Positions 37,561 through 48,260 of a stretch of 64,000 nt of DNA are shown one piece after another. How positions within the stretch are numbered: the stretch's first letter is position 1; each line of letters begins with the position of its first letter. The stretch covers positions 66,260,001-66,324,000 of the forward strand of contig CM060831.1 of assembly GCA_030762175.1 (NCBI GenBank), read 5' to 3'. The stretch is from Metallyticus violacea (lineage: Eukaryota > Arthropoda > Insecta > Mantodea > Metallyticidae). The translations under genes were made by a program, and so were the position numbers. Below the pieces are notes generated by a model. The model was not told where the DNA came from. It saw only the letters and a list, made by a program, of their open reading frames with translations, and searched no databases.

Positions 37561-39768
37561 AAACTTATAACACAAAAAACTTAATAGACTCAGCACTCGA
37601 ACCTTCAAGTTAAATTGTGTTAAACTTACAAAATAAGAAACATTATAGACTTAAAAACTCATAGGGACTTAGCTCATTATATGAGAAAACGACGAACGCT
37701 GCCCGCTTGCGGAGGCCCTAGCCCTGGATGGCTCAATTCATTGTTCTTGGGGTAAATGCACTTTTTGAACAGCTGTTAAGCCGAAGATTTGAACAGAAAA
37801 AGAACTAGATAGAACGATGCTGATCCACGGGAAAATGAAACATAAACTAATTTAGAACAATACCCATTTGTAACTAGGTTCTTGTATAACAGATATTCAA
37901 CAGCGCTGGGAAATATCCTAAGGGAAATTTATTCATCATCCATTTCCCTTTTCATCTTATTCTTCCCAAGCTCTCAGCAAAACATCTCCAGGAAATGATT
38001 TAGGCCAAAACCATATCCTTTTATTCTGTTACTTCCCTTTCCTCTTGTTACTTTAAACAGAATTACGGCGAGCGCTTCCAAAATGAATTAATCAATGTAG
38101 ACAAACACTCTGGCTCTTAAGGAGCATATTTATTATTTGATAAACCGGCAAAGAGACGCACTGGAAGATCCGTTGTAAGACTTGAAAACATAATTTCCTT
38201 TTTCCAACATTGAAGCGTTTTGTATTTTAGACTCACAACCTAAAGCTAAGGCTTTTAATAAAAGGGTCCTTTTAAGATGTTTTAATTATTCCATTACAGC
38301 TCTGTGAGACATTTTCAATTCTTACTGCGTTGTAAGATAGTGTGAATATACTCTACTTGTAGCAATAATTAGGATGTCTTATTAATGATACATTTTTGGC
38401 ATTCGCTGTCATTATTCCCAAAACCATGGGAATCTAAGTGAACATTATTATTTTTATTACATTAATAATCTTACAGTTTTGTAAGAAACCTATAAGGTAG
38501 ACCTTGTGTCAAAATTTAATCAGGTTAATGATCACAAGCATTTTTGTGAATATAAAGAAATTAACAATGCTAATAAAAAAGGGAAATTTAATATTTTGTG
38601 ACTAAATGCAAACATGCTAAAAATATTTAGCGAAGTTTGCTAATATGTGGTTCTTGAAGTTATCTAAAATTTCTTGCAACATGTATATCAGCTGCATCCA
38701 ATTAAAGTTATTTCATAATTTAAGAAGTTTTTATTATAAATATAACTGACTTTGGGTTTTATGACAGATGGTTCCGTTTTATAAATGTTTCTTTCACGGG
38801 AATTCAAAAAAAAAAAAAATGTTTGACTTAATGTCGTGTAAAATATGCCAGACACCCATGAGTGACACTTTCCACTAACACAGTCCAGAATTAATAATAA
38901 CTGTGGTATCCTTGTTATTTTTTCACAAATACTGAGCTCCAAAGCGGAAAATTTATGATGAAAGTCAAACATAATTTCATATAGTTCTCAACAGTATGGC
39001 GCTGTGGACACAATGAAAAACTGACTGAGTATTCTGTACACTGCCCCACAACAAGGTGATCTTGAAATTAGTTGATATAGAATCACTCAATTGCTTTCAT
39101 AATTCCGAACAAAAACCGCTACATAAGGGGAAAGTTTCTTCTTTAACTTGGAGAGGAATTGCTGTCACTTGCAAAAATCAAGTTGCAGAATTAGTATGTT
39201 ATTTACAAGATGGATATTTAAATACAAACATAGTGAAAACCTAAATATCTGAAATCTCAAGAAATGAATTTCTTGAGAAAATATTCCTAACCATACAAGA
39301 TTATATAAATATTAAACTGAAATACACAATAAATATAAGTTTTATCTACAGTCAAGTTCTGCTAATCTGGAGTTGAAATCGCTTAATAAAAAGGGTGTCT
39401 ATCAAAAATCTTTGATTTTTTTAAATATTTTCCTGATATTTTCTTGACTTGTTTGCTGTTATTTTCCTTTTTAAAATCGACCACTGCTTACGTAAAGTTG
39501 AAAATTAGCAATTAAGAAAATAAATAATTTTATTTAATGAAAACACATACCAAAACGATTAGAAAGGATTTTCTAAAGCTATACTTTAAGAACAGAAGTT
39601 ACTTGCTTTTTCTATTAATGTAGATAAAAATTAATAGTTCAAAATACATTCTGAACGGTAATGAACAAATTAATATTTGGAGAGTCTACATATAGAACAT
39701 ATGATATGAACAAATCTGAATCACATCTCAATATTTTTCAATGTTGTAATCTCTGAATTTATAGTTTC
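37561..39768. other. AT-rich non-coding stretch
   Basis: Weak frames at 38688-38972 (minus) and 39056-39244 (plus; contains SSLTWRGIAVTCKNQVAELV) look somewhat protein-like but match nothing I know. Confidence 0.35.
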
Positions 39769-39990
39769 TCAAGCCTTTCTTGATATAATCTTCTCATAAT
39801 GGTTAAGATGCTTTTTGGAATCAAGTCCCTCAACAACTGAAGTAATACGAGGGGTTTCCAAAAATTCTCTATCCATAACTTCTGAAGAGAGGCATGATGC
39901 ATTGCAGGTAATTCTGTGTTTTAAAAGGACTTTTTTCCAAAATTTTTTAGGCAATAACTCTAAAATTTGTCATATTTGCAAAACCTGAAT
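39769..39990 (-). pseudogene. Unrecognised protein-like relic
   Basis: The minus-strand frame includes PKKFWKKVLLKHRITCNASC and ETPRITSVVEGLDSKKHLNH and ends at 39769. Just upstream, in the same direction, the peptide VNAKGLKEIQVLQ is followed by a stop and then ILELLPKKFWKK, as if a longer coding region had decayed. The composition is balanced and unlike the AT-rich background. I cannot name a family; a transposon protein or an old gene copy are both possible. Confidence 0.25.
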
Positions 39991-41740
39991 TTCCTTAAGA
40001 CCTTTAGCGTTGACATCTTTAAAGTTTTAATTTCTATCAACCGTGAACAGGGCAGGGCTTACATGATTGCAAGCTGGTCTAACTGCTCAGAGTAGATTGT
40101 ATCAATCACAGACCTTTGAGTAATTACTTTTAAATTTCGATGGATTGGTGATTAATTACCAACTGTATGTCACTGGCTTTGATGACACAAAGTATTTCAA
40201 CTATTGTCACTTCATTTGTCATCTAGGTTTCAAGTATCATAAATGGAAATTAAATGGTAGAAAGTTTCTGTTCATTAGAAATTATTGCAGTAGAGTGTAT
40301 TTTGTCTTCCACTATCGAATGCAGCAAACAGCGTGGAATGTTCTCTCCTTTTTCATAGGATTTTACAGAAAGATTATCACTATAACCACCATTAAATCAA
40401 CACTTCCATACCAAACAATAAGCTTGTTTTATGTTTATGTTGCTCACTGCTCTTAATCGCTGATTTCATATTGTACCACAGTTCAAATTGAACCAATGTT
40501 CCTGAAACGAATACTTTCTAAGCACTTTTACCTTTGTTTAACCACAAATACCATTTATTTTGAACCTGAACAAGACGAAAATGATTTAGTAACAAATAAA
40601 CAAAATTAGACAAGAAAGTCGTTAAAGCAAAGCAATTATCACTTAGTCAACAGCTCAAATTATCTTCACAAACAAAGAAAAAAGAGTCATTAAGCTGTAT
40701 ATCTTTGTGACTGCAAAAATTCTTGGTCACAAGTATAATTTCTTGACTTTTATTGACTTCATTGACTGCCTGCTAATTTATTGTGCTACATCTTGACTTT
40801 TTCTTGATTATTAGACAATCTTTAGAAAGGTGCTTTCTCGACATTCACCCTATACTCAACGTGGAGAGAAATTCTCTCGGATTTCATGATCCCTAACAAA
40901 TTCCCAAACTCGCCAAGTTTGAATCCGAAAGTTATAAGCCCATGGTTTATATTACCTCTAAAAGGTAAGAGTACTTCATATGAATGGAATATACGGCCGT
41001 AGTGGGCTATATTACAAAAATGGTAGAGGAATAAATTGGAGTTAGTGCTTGGGAATAGCTTTTGTTCCCGAAAAAGCCACGGCCTCATATAAAGGCAAAG
41101 AAAATTAAATATTAAAATTCCACCCTCGTATCCTCGACTCTCTGTATTCATTAACTGCTCAGCTTAACGAGGTGGCTAAGGGGTTAAGTGTATTATCAAA
41201 CATATATTTTTATTATTCTTTAGTTAAAATGATTATAGACTTTTATGTATTTCATTAGGAAGCTCACTATTCCAACTGTTTAGGTATGATTTTTTCCCAG
41301 GATTTATGATGACACCACAACTTGCAGCGTTTATTGAATCTGTCATTGAGTGTGCGTATTTAAAAGTAGTAGATACCAAGGGTTGTTTCTCTAGAAGGTT
41401 TTTGGTTTGGGTTATTTTAAAAAATGTTAATCATTAATTTCCTGTACCTACTGCTTGATGCGATTTTATGAGTAAAAAAATCTGTATTGGCTTGTATCTT
41501 ACGCCTGATGTTTGTATTTACGATTATTATCTGTAGGGGGACTTGTTTTGCAGTCGCAGTGCAAACCAATGTCTCGATAAACTTTTGAGTATCCTGACAC
41601 GGAAAGGCCAGCTCTCGTCACGTGCGTGCCCGGAAAAGTTTGCCTCGAGAGTAACACAAAATCCTACTAGGCTCCACATAAATTACAGCAGATAAGAAGA
41701 AGGGGAAGATGAAGTCGTGGTCACAGAAAACGAAATCGAC
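39991..41740. other. AT-rich non-coding stretch
   Basis: Frames of 103-109 codons at 40145-40456 (plus) and 40822-41151 (minus) have no recognised motif. No element ends seen. Confidence 0.4.
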
Positions 41741-41824
41741 GCCCGAAAAAATCCATCGATCCTGGCCAGGTTTGAATCTGCGACCTTGGGTTTAGAAGGC
41801 ACCTATACACCACTAGGATCTACC
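41741..41824 (-). mobile_element. SINE family 1, head-only fragment
   Basis: Reverse-complemented, the segment holds the tRNA-like head with B box AGGTTTGAATCTGC in decayed form... shortened to its complement TTCAAACCTGGCC, followed by AGGATCGATGGATTTTTTCG, which is the junction to the family-1 body. The A box is shortened by a small deletion (TAGTGGTGTATAGGTGCC). The rest of the body is missing. Confidence 0.65.
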
Positions 41825-42573
41825 AAGATATAGGAAATAGCTAATCATATAAGAGGCGTTTTATTTAGTGCTTAACGCTATTGATTGGTTACATTTTGGT
41901 AAAGTTCTCTGCAATTTTTTCCTTATTAATGTATTAAGTGACAAATATAATAAATGCATTTCCATTTCTTTGTTAATGGTATCATTTTGGTTATGTCCTG
42001 ATTAAAACCCATGAGAATTATCTGAATTTTAATGTTTTGATAAATATTAGAATTGAGTTGGGGATCTTTTCCAAATTTAAACAATAAATCATGTTTCGTC
42101 CCAAAAGTTGTTGCTTTTAATTTATTCGCACCAAACATATTCTCGTAAGATAACCAACTGGGCACACAACAATGAATACCAGTTACCAGATCGCACAGTA
42201 CAACCAAGCAGTTAAAGATGCCAACTCCGTGAAATCAAGGTCCATCTACGTGACGGCATAAATAAAGAAGGGTGTAGAGTGTACATCGCACAAAGTGGTT
42301 ATTTCGCTGTAGAATGCAATGCAGGATATTACAACTTAAAGACTTAATATATACAAGTCATTATGATCCCATTGGAAGATATTCATTGTTCATGTCGCTA
42401 CAAGAGAGCTGAAGCAAAAAGTCAAAGATCCGTTCTAGAAACATTCTTTAAGCTGCCTCAGCTTTAGTCGAAATGAAACATTTATCTGCCTGAATCAAAA
42501 TTAAAGCAAACACTCGCAGAGTTACAGATTTAATATTTCCTTTCCGATGACCTCTTGCTCGGCACGGCTACAG
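41825..42573. other. AT-rich non-coding stretch
   Basis: The 93-codon minus frame at 41926-42207 has no recognised motif. Confidence 0.4.
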
Positions 42574-42768
42574 TGGGTATCGTCGGATCAGCAGAAAATG
42601 GAAACGCGTATCGTTTCTGCGAATCTTCATGCTCTCTCGTTTCACTGGAAACTCGAAGGGACGTGCATTAACCGCATTTCCCACCAGGCATTTAATCGAT
42701 ATCCGCCACCTCGAGCGCGGAGGCCGCCAAGTCAGGAAGAGCTTATAGCCGACCTGTGGGAACGTCAA
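42574..42768 (+). CDS. Exon-like 195-bp open segment of unknown identity
   Basis: This segment is markedly GC-richer than its surroundings. It lies between an acceptor-like CGGCTACAG (ending 42573, preceded by a pyrimidine-rich stretch) and a donor-like CAA|GTAAGA at 42766-42774. The enclosed 195 bases are exactly 65 codons in an open frame that runs from 42547 to 42888, with peptide pieces such as NRYPPPRARRPPSQEELIAD. The other frames and the minus strand are also unusually open, which is expected in GC-rich DNA and weakens the case. No domain recognised, no neighbouring exon found. It may be an internal exon, a promoter-associated GC-rich patch, or an unknown repeat. Confidence 0.25.
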
Positions 42769-43134
42769 GTAAGACATTTCCTAGACCCTGCAAGTAGTTA
42801 CTACTTAGCTCGAGGTTTCGCTGAAATGAAGCACACACACTTCACGCTGCAAAATGTCTGCCAGCTGCAGGCAACCAGAAAAAGATAACTGTGGAATGCA
42901 TTTCGAGGTACAGTTTAAATACCTAATTTCAACTTAATCAAATTAGACGTGAGAGAACTGTTACATTCCAAATTAATTAGAATTTGTTTCAAGTAAGCAT
43001 AGGTGACGACATCGTTTGAAATTAACCTTTATCCAGCATTTTTTTTTTTAATTTTAACTATTTAAGATCCCTCGTATAATTTTTGATGAAATGAGAGCGT
43101 AAATGAGCCCGAAGTCTACAGTACTTCAATTTAC

Positions 43135-43229
43135 GTGACTTTCACCTTTTCAGGGCAAGGAAAAACGGATTAGAACCCGATGGCTCCGGATTTGCAGCCA
43201 GACACGCTTACCATAAGGCCACATGGAAT
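43135..43229 (-). mobile_element. tRNA-like SINE head, family 4
   Basis: Reverse-complemented, the segment reads GTGGCCTTATGGTAAGCGTG (A-box-like), then GGCTCC, then a B-box-like CGGGTTCTAATCC followed by TTTTTCCTTGCCCTG and GGTGAAAGTCAC. This is a tRNA-derived head with the beginning of a body. The GGTGAAAGTCA motif recurs at 47754-47764 and, inverted, at 48228-48238. The overlapping 65-codon minus frame at 43150-43347 is a shadow. Confidence 0.6.
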
Positions 43230-43552
43230 ATGTCTTAATAACCTCGCCCCATCCAACTGAGTTCCAAGTGCATAGAGTTATCGCTTTCGTCTGAAGATAC
43301 ATTGCCACGATACACTGGGTAATTCTGCCACTGTTACTTTCGCACATCAGAGAGTTAGCAATGTGAGAGAAAACGAATGCAAAAGCTATCGAGGGATAAG
43401 CTTATTAAATATAATGTGTAAGGTATTTTCAACATAAAACATGTTACGTAACTAAAAATTAGTAAGAAGCAAGTGAATTTGAACTAGCGTATCGTGTATG
43501 AATAATGTTTATACAATAAAATGTATTGAGAATGTAATTTTAAAACTTATGT

Positions 43553-44000
43553 GGCATTTGTTGACCTATAAAAACTTTGATAGAGTAAACCACTTATTAT
43601 TACGGAAAATATTATATAAAACAGGATACTCTAAACATCTGATAAACATTTTTTAAAACCTTCTATAAGAATACAAAAATCAAATTGTGGCCTATAACAA
43701 GAAATATGTTTACTAAATAAAATAAATTAAGAACACAAAATGATAATTTTAAAGACTAAAACGAAAGTAATAGCGTTCCGAGGTAAATATCGATTAAGAA
43801 CAAAAATTGTGATAATAAAAAATAATAGACAAGTATCTCACTTTCAATATTTAGATTGTGGTGTCACATACGAAAAAGATCAGAATGTGAATATAGAAAT
43901 ACAAAGTTCCAAGACATGTGTGTGGAACAATTAGAAATACTTTTAAAAATATAGTGAGAAAGAACACGCAGTTAAAATTCTACACAGTCATGGCCTTACC
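43553..44000 (+). mobile_element. Non-LTR retrotransposon relic: RT motif A region fused to post-catalytic region
   Basis: The plus strand reads AFVDL, then after a one-base shift KNFDRVNHLLLRKILYKTGY (43565-43630), the motif A region of a reverse transcriptase. This is followed by KTKTKVIAFRGKYRLRTKIV and QVSHFQYLDCGVTYEKDQ (43745-43880), which in intact elements come after the catalytic YADD box, then KNTQLKFYTVMALPAIF near 43965-44015. The palm segment with YADD is missing, so the copy has an internal deletion and cannot be active. It is similar to the relic at 7285-7640. Confidence 0.75.
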
Positions 44001-44306
44001 AGCTATTTTTATTAAAGTGAGGCTGGGACTTAAAAAAAGGAAAAGTTAAAATCCAAGCAGCAAAAATGCACTATTCACAATCTGTAATTTTATTTTATAT
44101 ATTTGGTTTATTTACGGGCGTTTAGAAGATAAGTGTGATTACCGCAACACTACCAGGGCCGACAATCTGTCAAATGTTGCACAAAAGATCATATAAGAAA
44201 TGAGTATATAATAAAAGAATTAGAAGTGTTAAATATTAAAATAATTAGAGAATTGTAGAGAGGAATGACTAAAGCACTTAAAAAGAATGACAAAAGAGAG
44301 AATACA

Positions 44307-44327
44307 AAAAAAAAAAAAAAAAAAAAT
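44307..44327. repeat. Poly(A) run of 21
   Basis: An A run about 300 bp downstream of the RT relic. It could be an old 3' tail, but intervening sequence is not recognised. Confidence 0.8.
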
Positions 44328-44739
44328 ACAATGACTTATAACCCGAAAGATGAAGATCAATTAAAAAAAAGAAAGAATAAATATTTCCTGTGTCTCATAC
44401 TATTAAGAATATCTTAAGATGCCTTAATTAATAAAATTAAGAAATGCATGAACTTTGAATACCGTCATGTTAAAATATGAACAGTTTTTATGGAAAGATC
44501 ATAGGCTTATTCAGATATATACCCACAATCGCATAGCTAAGTATGTTAATCAAACCTGCAAAAAATGATTTGTCATACATTCAAACAATAAAGAAATTAT
44601 GGAATATAGTTTATTAACCTGCAATTTACGTTTATTACCATTACTCTGTATGAATAAAAACGACATATAAGCATACGAGGGTAGGTACATAAGTTTCCGC
44701 CCTCACCATTTTCTAGATATAATAAAGACAAAAAATGTA

Positions 44740-46074
44740 CTGCCTTAATATAGATACCCGTTATCGCAATACACTTGTCACATCTTTGAACTAACATTTC
44801 ATTCCCCCCCTCCAAAAAATTGTCAGAAATCTTGTCTGCAAAATGGGCATAAACAGCATCCGCCACTTCTTCCTCACACCTAATTTTCCTTACTCGAAAG
44901 TCCTCCTTGATTTCTGAGAAGAGGAAACAGTCAGTGGGAACTAGAACTGGGCTGTAGGGTCGATCACCTTGAAGGCACAGTTCTTCACAGCTCCCTTTGT
45001 AACAAGAGCTGTGTGCACAGGTGCGTCGTTGTGAAGAAAGCGCACACCACCAATCAGCTTTCCTGCCTTTTCTCTCTGACGGAAGCACGTAGTCTGTGCA
45101 GTAGGCCAACACAGTACTCCCCATTTGCTGTGGTTTCCTCTCCTTGAAGTCAATGAAGAGTGTTCCTTCACAGTCCCAAAAGATTGTGGCCATGCTCTTC
45201 TTGTTTGATTGATTGATTAATTGATTGATTTATTTATGAACGCTCTTTAACATCTCAGGTCATCAGCGTCCCATTCAACTCAGGGCGTGAAACGGCCGAC
45301 AAATTTTGCTCAGAAGCCTCTCTTTCAGGCTTGAGGTTCTTTTTCGTGCCGCAAATGTACGACACGGGACCCACGGCTTTACTTCCCTTCCGAAGGAAGC
45401 CATACTTAGGATTTTTACGAAAAAATCCATCGGTTCTGGCCGGGTTCGAACCCGCGATCTTGTTTATAGGAGGCAAGTATGGTAACCACTACACCACCAG
45501 GACCGACTTTCTTGTTTGACTGAGTGACCTTGGCCTTTAGGGGCGGTGCTGCGCCTCTCCATTGATTCTCTTTTGGACAAGGAGTCATAGTAGAGGACCG
45601 TAGTTTCATTCCGTGTAACAATGGTTTGTGGAACTTCTCTCTCATTGCCATGGCAGAGCTCCAAAAATGCCTGACAACAGATGACTTGTTGCTGCTTATG
45701 AACTGAGGAAAGAAGTCTAGGCACCCATCTTGCACTAAACTTATTCATGTTTAAATGCTCATGGATAATTCGAAGGACTGGTGCTGCTATTTCGGTAACT
45801 TTGAGCCACAATAATTTCTCCTTCCACAAGAGCGATGTTTTTAGGAGTCAGTACCTCCAAGGGCCGACCTGCACGCTCTTCGACTTCAATGCTTTCTCGA
45901 ACCTTTCGAAAAAGTTGTGGGGAATGCTTCTCCATATACAACGTCCAATCGCTGTTTAATTTCGTTTGGAATAAGTCCTTCTTTTGTGAAGAATTTAATA
46001 ACAGCTCGAAAATCCATTTTGAATATGTCACATCTTCTACACATAGCCTTCTTTTTGCAACTATATCTGAACAT
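44740..46074 (-). pseudogene. mariner transposase of copy 2, split by a SINE and deletions
   Basis: The N-terminal frame starts near 46020 with MDFRAVIKFFTKEGLIPNEI. A small deletion after VYGEAFP removes the SYYTVKEWA stretch seen in copy 1. The DNA-binding linker (ERAGRPLEVLTPKNIALVEG) is in another frame near 45830-45890. The SINE interrupts the gene between the first catalytic Asp region (about 45600) and MATIFWDCEGTLFIDFKE (45193). Downstream, the second motif reads HNDAPVH instead of HDN, with the residues swapped, and the third reads YSPVLVPTDCFLF. The gene ends near 44740. The swap alone would be expected to disrupt metal binding. Confidence 0.85.
45209..45508 (-). mobile_element. SINE family 1, complete copy nested in mariner copy 2
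   Basis: A 300-bp SINE whose tRNA-like head (about 45430-45508; A box GTGTAGTGGTTACC, B box GGGTTCGAACCC) and (TCAA)n-type tail (45209-45230) are both present. It is flanked by a perfect 11-bp direct repeat TTCTTGTTTGA at 45198-45208 and 45509-45519. Comparison with copy 1 of the mariner shows that the sequence on either side would be continuous without it. Its B box is the best preserved of the family here. Confidence 0.95.
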
Positions 46075-46190
46075 CTGAACACAGAAGAGTTACAACTGCA
46101 ATTATTTACTTAATAGATAAGGTCAGCACCATATAAGGGTTTTGTGAAGGCGATAATCGGCGAGGCCGGAAACTTATGTACCTACCCTGG

Positions 46191-46689
46191 TATATACAAG
46201 ACCATAATAAAATTCATCTTTATAGAAATTCATTTAATTATATATTCTATTTTCTCACTGCTAATGACTCTCTGAAATAAGTAAGACGATATCAGACGTT
46301 ATGTTGCCTTTAGTGATCATTGCAGCAATTTTTCGAATGAAATATTATCCATTCATTGCGATTTCATTCTACAGCCTTTGTGAAGTTTTGTTTTTTTCTT
46401 TGTTGAAATTGTGTTTCAGTTTATTCTCTTCACAAAATGTGTAAACATCACTTCTTAAAGCACTTGAAGTTAGCGGACGTAGAACATTTGCCATTTTATT
46501 TATTCTCTCGTATAGTACCTCTGGGTAAAATGGATTTCCTACCTAATTTAGAGCTGGTAGTACCTTTGTGTAGATGGTCTCTGAAGTGCTGCGAGGTATT
46601 TTGTATTTCCTTGTTGCGGCATTTGACTACAGCTGCAACAATCTCTTCGGACCACGCTATACGGATACATTTTTAACATTTACATTACA

Positions 46690-46724
<35 letters not shown>

Positions 46725-47731
46725 CAACAACAACAACAGATAATTTTCTCAGTACTACAGAGCATAAAATAGAATACATTTATGAATAAAGCCAATCTTA
46801 ATTATAGCATTGCTAACTGGGATATTTTGCCGTTTCTTGGCGTTATTGACCCTCATGGTGCGCTTGAGTTTAGGTTAAAATTTTTGAAATTTCGAAACTA
46901 TATCAAGAACGTACATAACATTTACTATGGATTAATATATAAAATATTATACGATCTAATTACACGATCTCTACACTTGATTAGCTTGAGAAATTTAGAA
47001 GAACCGTTGTAAAAACTGTGCTGTAGACTCTGTTAATTGGAAAATGTTTGCGAAAACAAAAAGTTTCTGCCATTCAAACCACAAACATACTTTTCATATA
47101 CAATTATTTCTATCAGCCTAGCGAGTATTGGGCTTTATCATCTCACTTGCCTTATTCTTCAAAGACACCTTATTTACCCCCCATTTCCACACCCAATCTC
47201 TGTTAGCACTAAACATGTTGCAGAGGACTGAGTTATTTTCCTGAGCGAGCTCTACACATATCATATCAACATTACATAAATAAGCAACTGGATGAATGTA
47301 ATCCCAATTTCTTCAAAAAAGTTCCTTAAGGCTTGGTCCATACTATATCTAAGTCAAAAGTTTTAAAAATTTAGTTTTGTATATTTAATTAAACGTTTAA
47401 TTCATATAACACAGGGGAACAATGAATATGGGTGAAAACTTCTATATCTGCTAGAAGTGAACTTAAGAAAAAATATTGACAACAAGCTTTATGAAGTATA
47501 GAGAAAGAAAACGATTAACGGCACTTGGATTTCGGCAAGTAATTTGGCTAATAAATAATGTCATTTTTCAAGTGATATTGCGGCAATAGGGGAATGACAA
47601 TGTGAGGAAAGGCATTGCAAGATTAAGTTCGTTAAGAAGCCGAAATGATCATTGGGAAAGATTACGTGTATGTGAGGAAAATTAGAAGCTGCGCTTGAGC
47701 TTCAAGGCAAGGGCTAGCATTTTTAAATTTA
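46191..47731. other. AT-rich non-coding stretch with AAT/AAC microsatellite
   Basis: Apart from the microsatellite at 46690-46738 I recognise nothing. Frames of 71-79 codons (46437-46676, 46574-46789, 46782-47012) have no known motif. Confidence 0.45.
46690..46738. repeat. (AAT)n(AAC)n microsatellite
   Basis: About ten AAT units run directly into about six AAC units. Confidence 0.95.
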
Positions 47732-48260
47732 CCCGTACATGGAGGTTCGTTTTGGTGAAAGTCATACCTCCTTTCACGAGCGGCAGCAGAGGAGAGCGTC
47801 CTTAGCCAAAGGTATTCTGACTTCGAAAGATATAGGCGGATAACAGCCATACCGTAACATTGGTGTGTTAGCTCAGACGGTTGGAGCGTCGTGCTATATT
47901 AGGTAAGGTAGTTGGATTGCGTCCGCGCGATGTTTTTTCTTTCTACTGCAGTTAAAGGAGATTTGCACTATTACAATGATTCACCCGCAATCATTTTACA
48001 TTCACGAGCAGGAGGCGAGCGTAGGCCGTTAGGCCGTACCGAGCCGCAGCAAACCAGGTTTCTAGGATTTATCCGAGGTTAGGTTAAAGTTGTTGTGTGT
48101 GTAAATTAATTGCGAATTCCAATAGACAAAAAAAAAATAAATAAAAGAGGCGGGATAACATTCGCAAAACCAAATTAACACAAAGGAGGCGAAGTTTAAA
48201 ATAAGAGGCGTTCTCCGCTGCCGGTTGTGACTTTCACCAGGATGAATCTTTGTGTATGGG
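47732..48260. mobile_element. Element with diverged inverted arms enclosing a tRNA-Ile-like sequence
   Basis: The left arm (47732-47764) and the reverse complement of the right arm (48228-48260) match at 25 of 33 positions, ending in a perfect TGGTGAAAGTCA, and all eight mismatches are transitions. Just inside, CGGCAGC followed by GGAGAGCG on the left pairs with CGGCAGCGGAGAACG on the right. The 460-bp interior holds a tRNA-like segment at 47863-47932 and a short repeated GGCGGATAACA/GGCGGGATAACA motif. It may be an old DNA element or two SINE bodies facing each other; the shared GGTGAAAGTCAC motif with the SINE head at 43135-43229 favours the second reading. Confidence 0.4.
47863..47932 (+). 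repeat. tRNA-Ile-like sequence, pseudogene or SINE head
   Basis: The segment GTTAGCTCAGACGGTTGGAG closely resembles the D-arm/A box of a tRNA-Ile (TTAGCTCAGTTGGTTAGAGC), followed by CGTCGTGCTATATTA at the anticodon arm. The T arm (GTTGGATTGCGTCC) departs from the B-box consensus and the acceptor stem does not pair, so it should not be a functional tRNA. It may be a SINE head. Confidence 0.5.

Larger units (their letters stand above)
44676..46190 (-). mobile_element. mariner element, copy 2, carrying a nested SINE
   Basis: The ends are CGAGGGTAGGTACATAAGTT on the left and, reverse-complemented, CCAGGGTAGGTACATAAGTT on the right, flanked by TA at 44674-44675 and 46191-46192. The element spans 1515 bp, of which 311 bp are the nested SINE plus its duplication, leaving about 1204 bp against 1249 bp in copy 1. 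The sequence runs in parallel with copy 1 along its length. The transposase is broken by deletions, shifts and the SINE. Confidence 0.95.

Noticed and set aside
37229..37608. Two long minus-strand frames
   Set aside because: They are antisense to the LINE fragment at 37050-37560, whose plus-strand motifs are recognisable.
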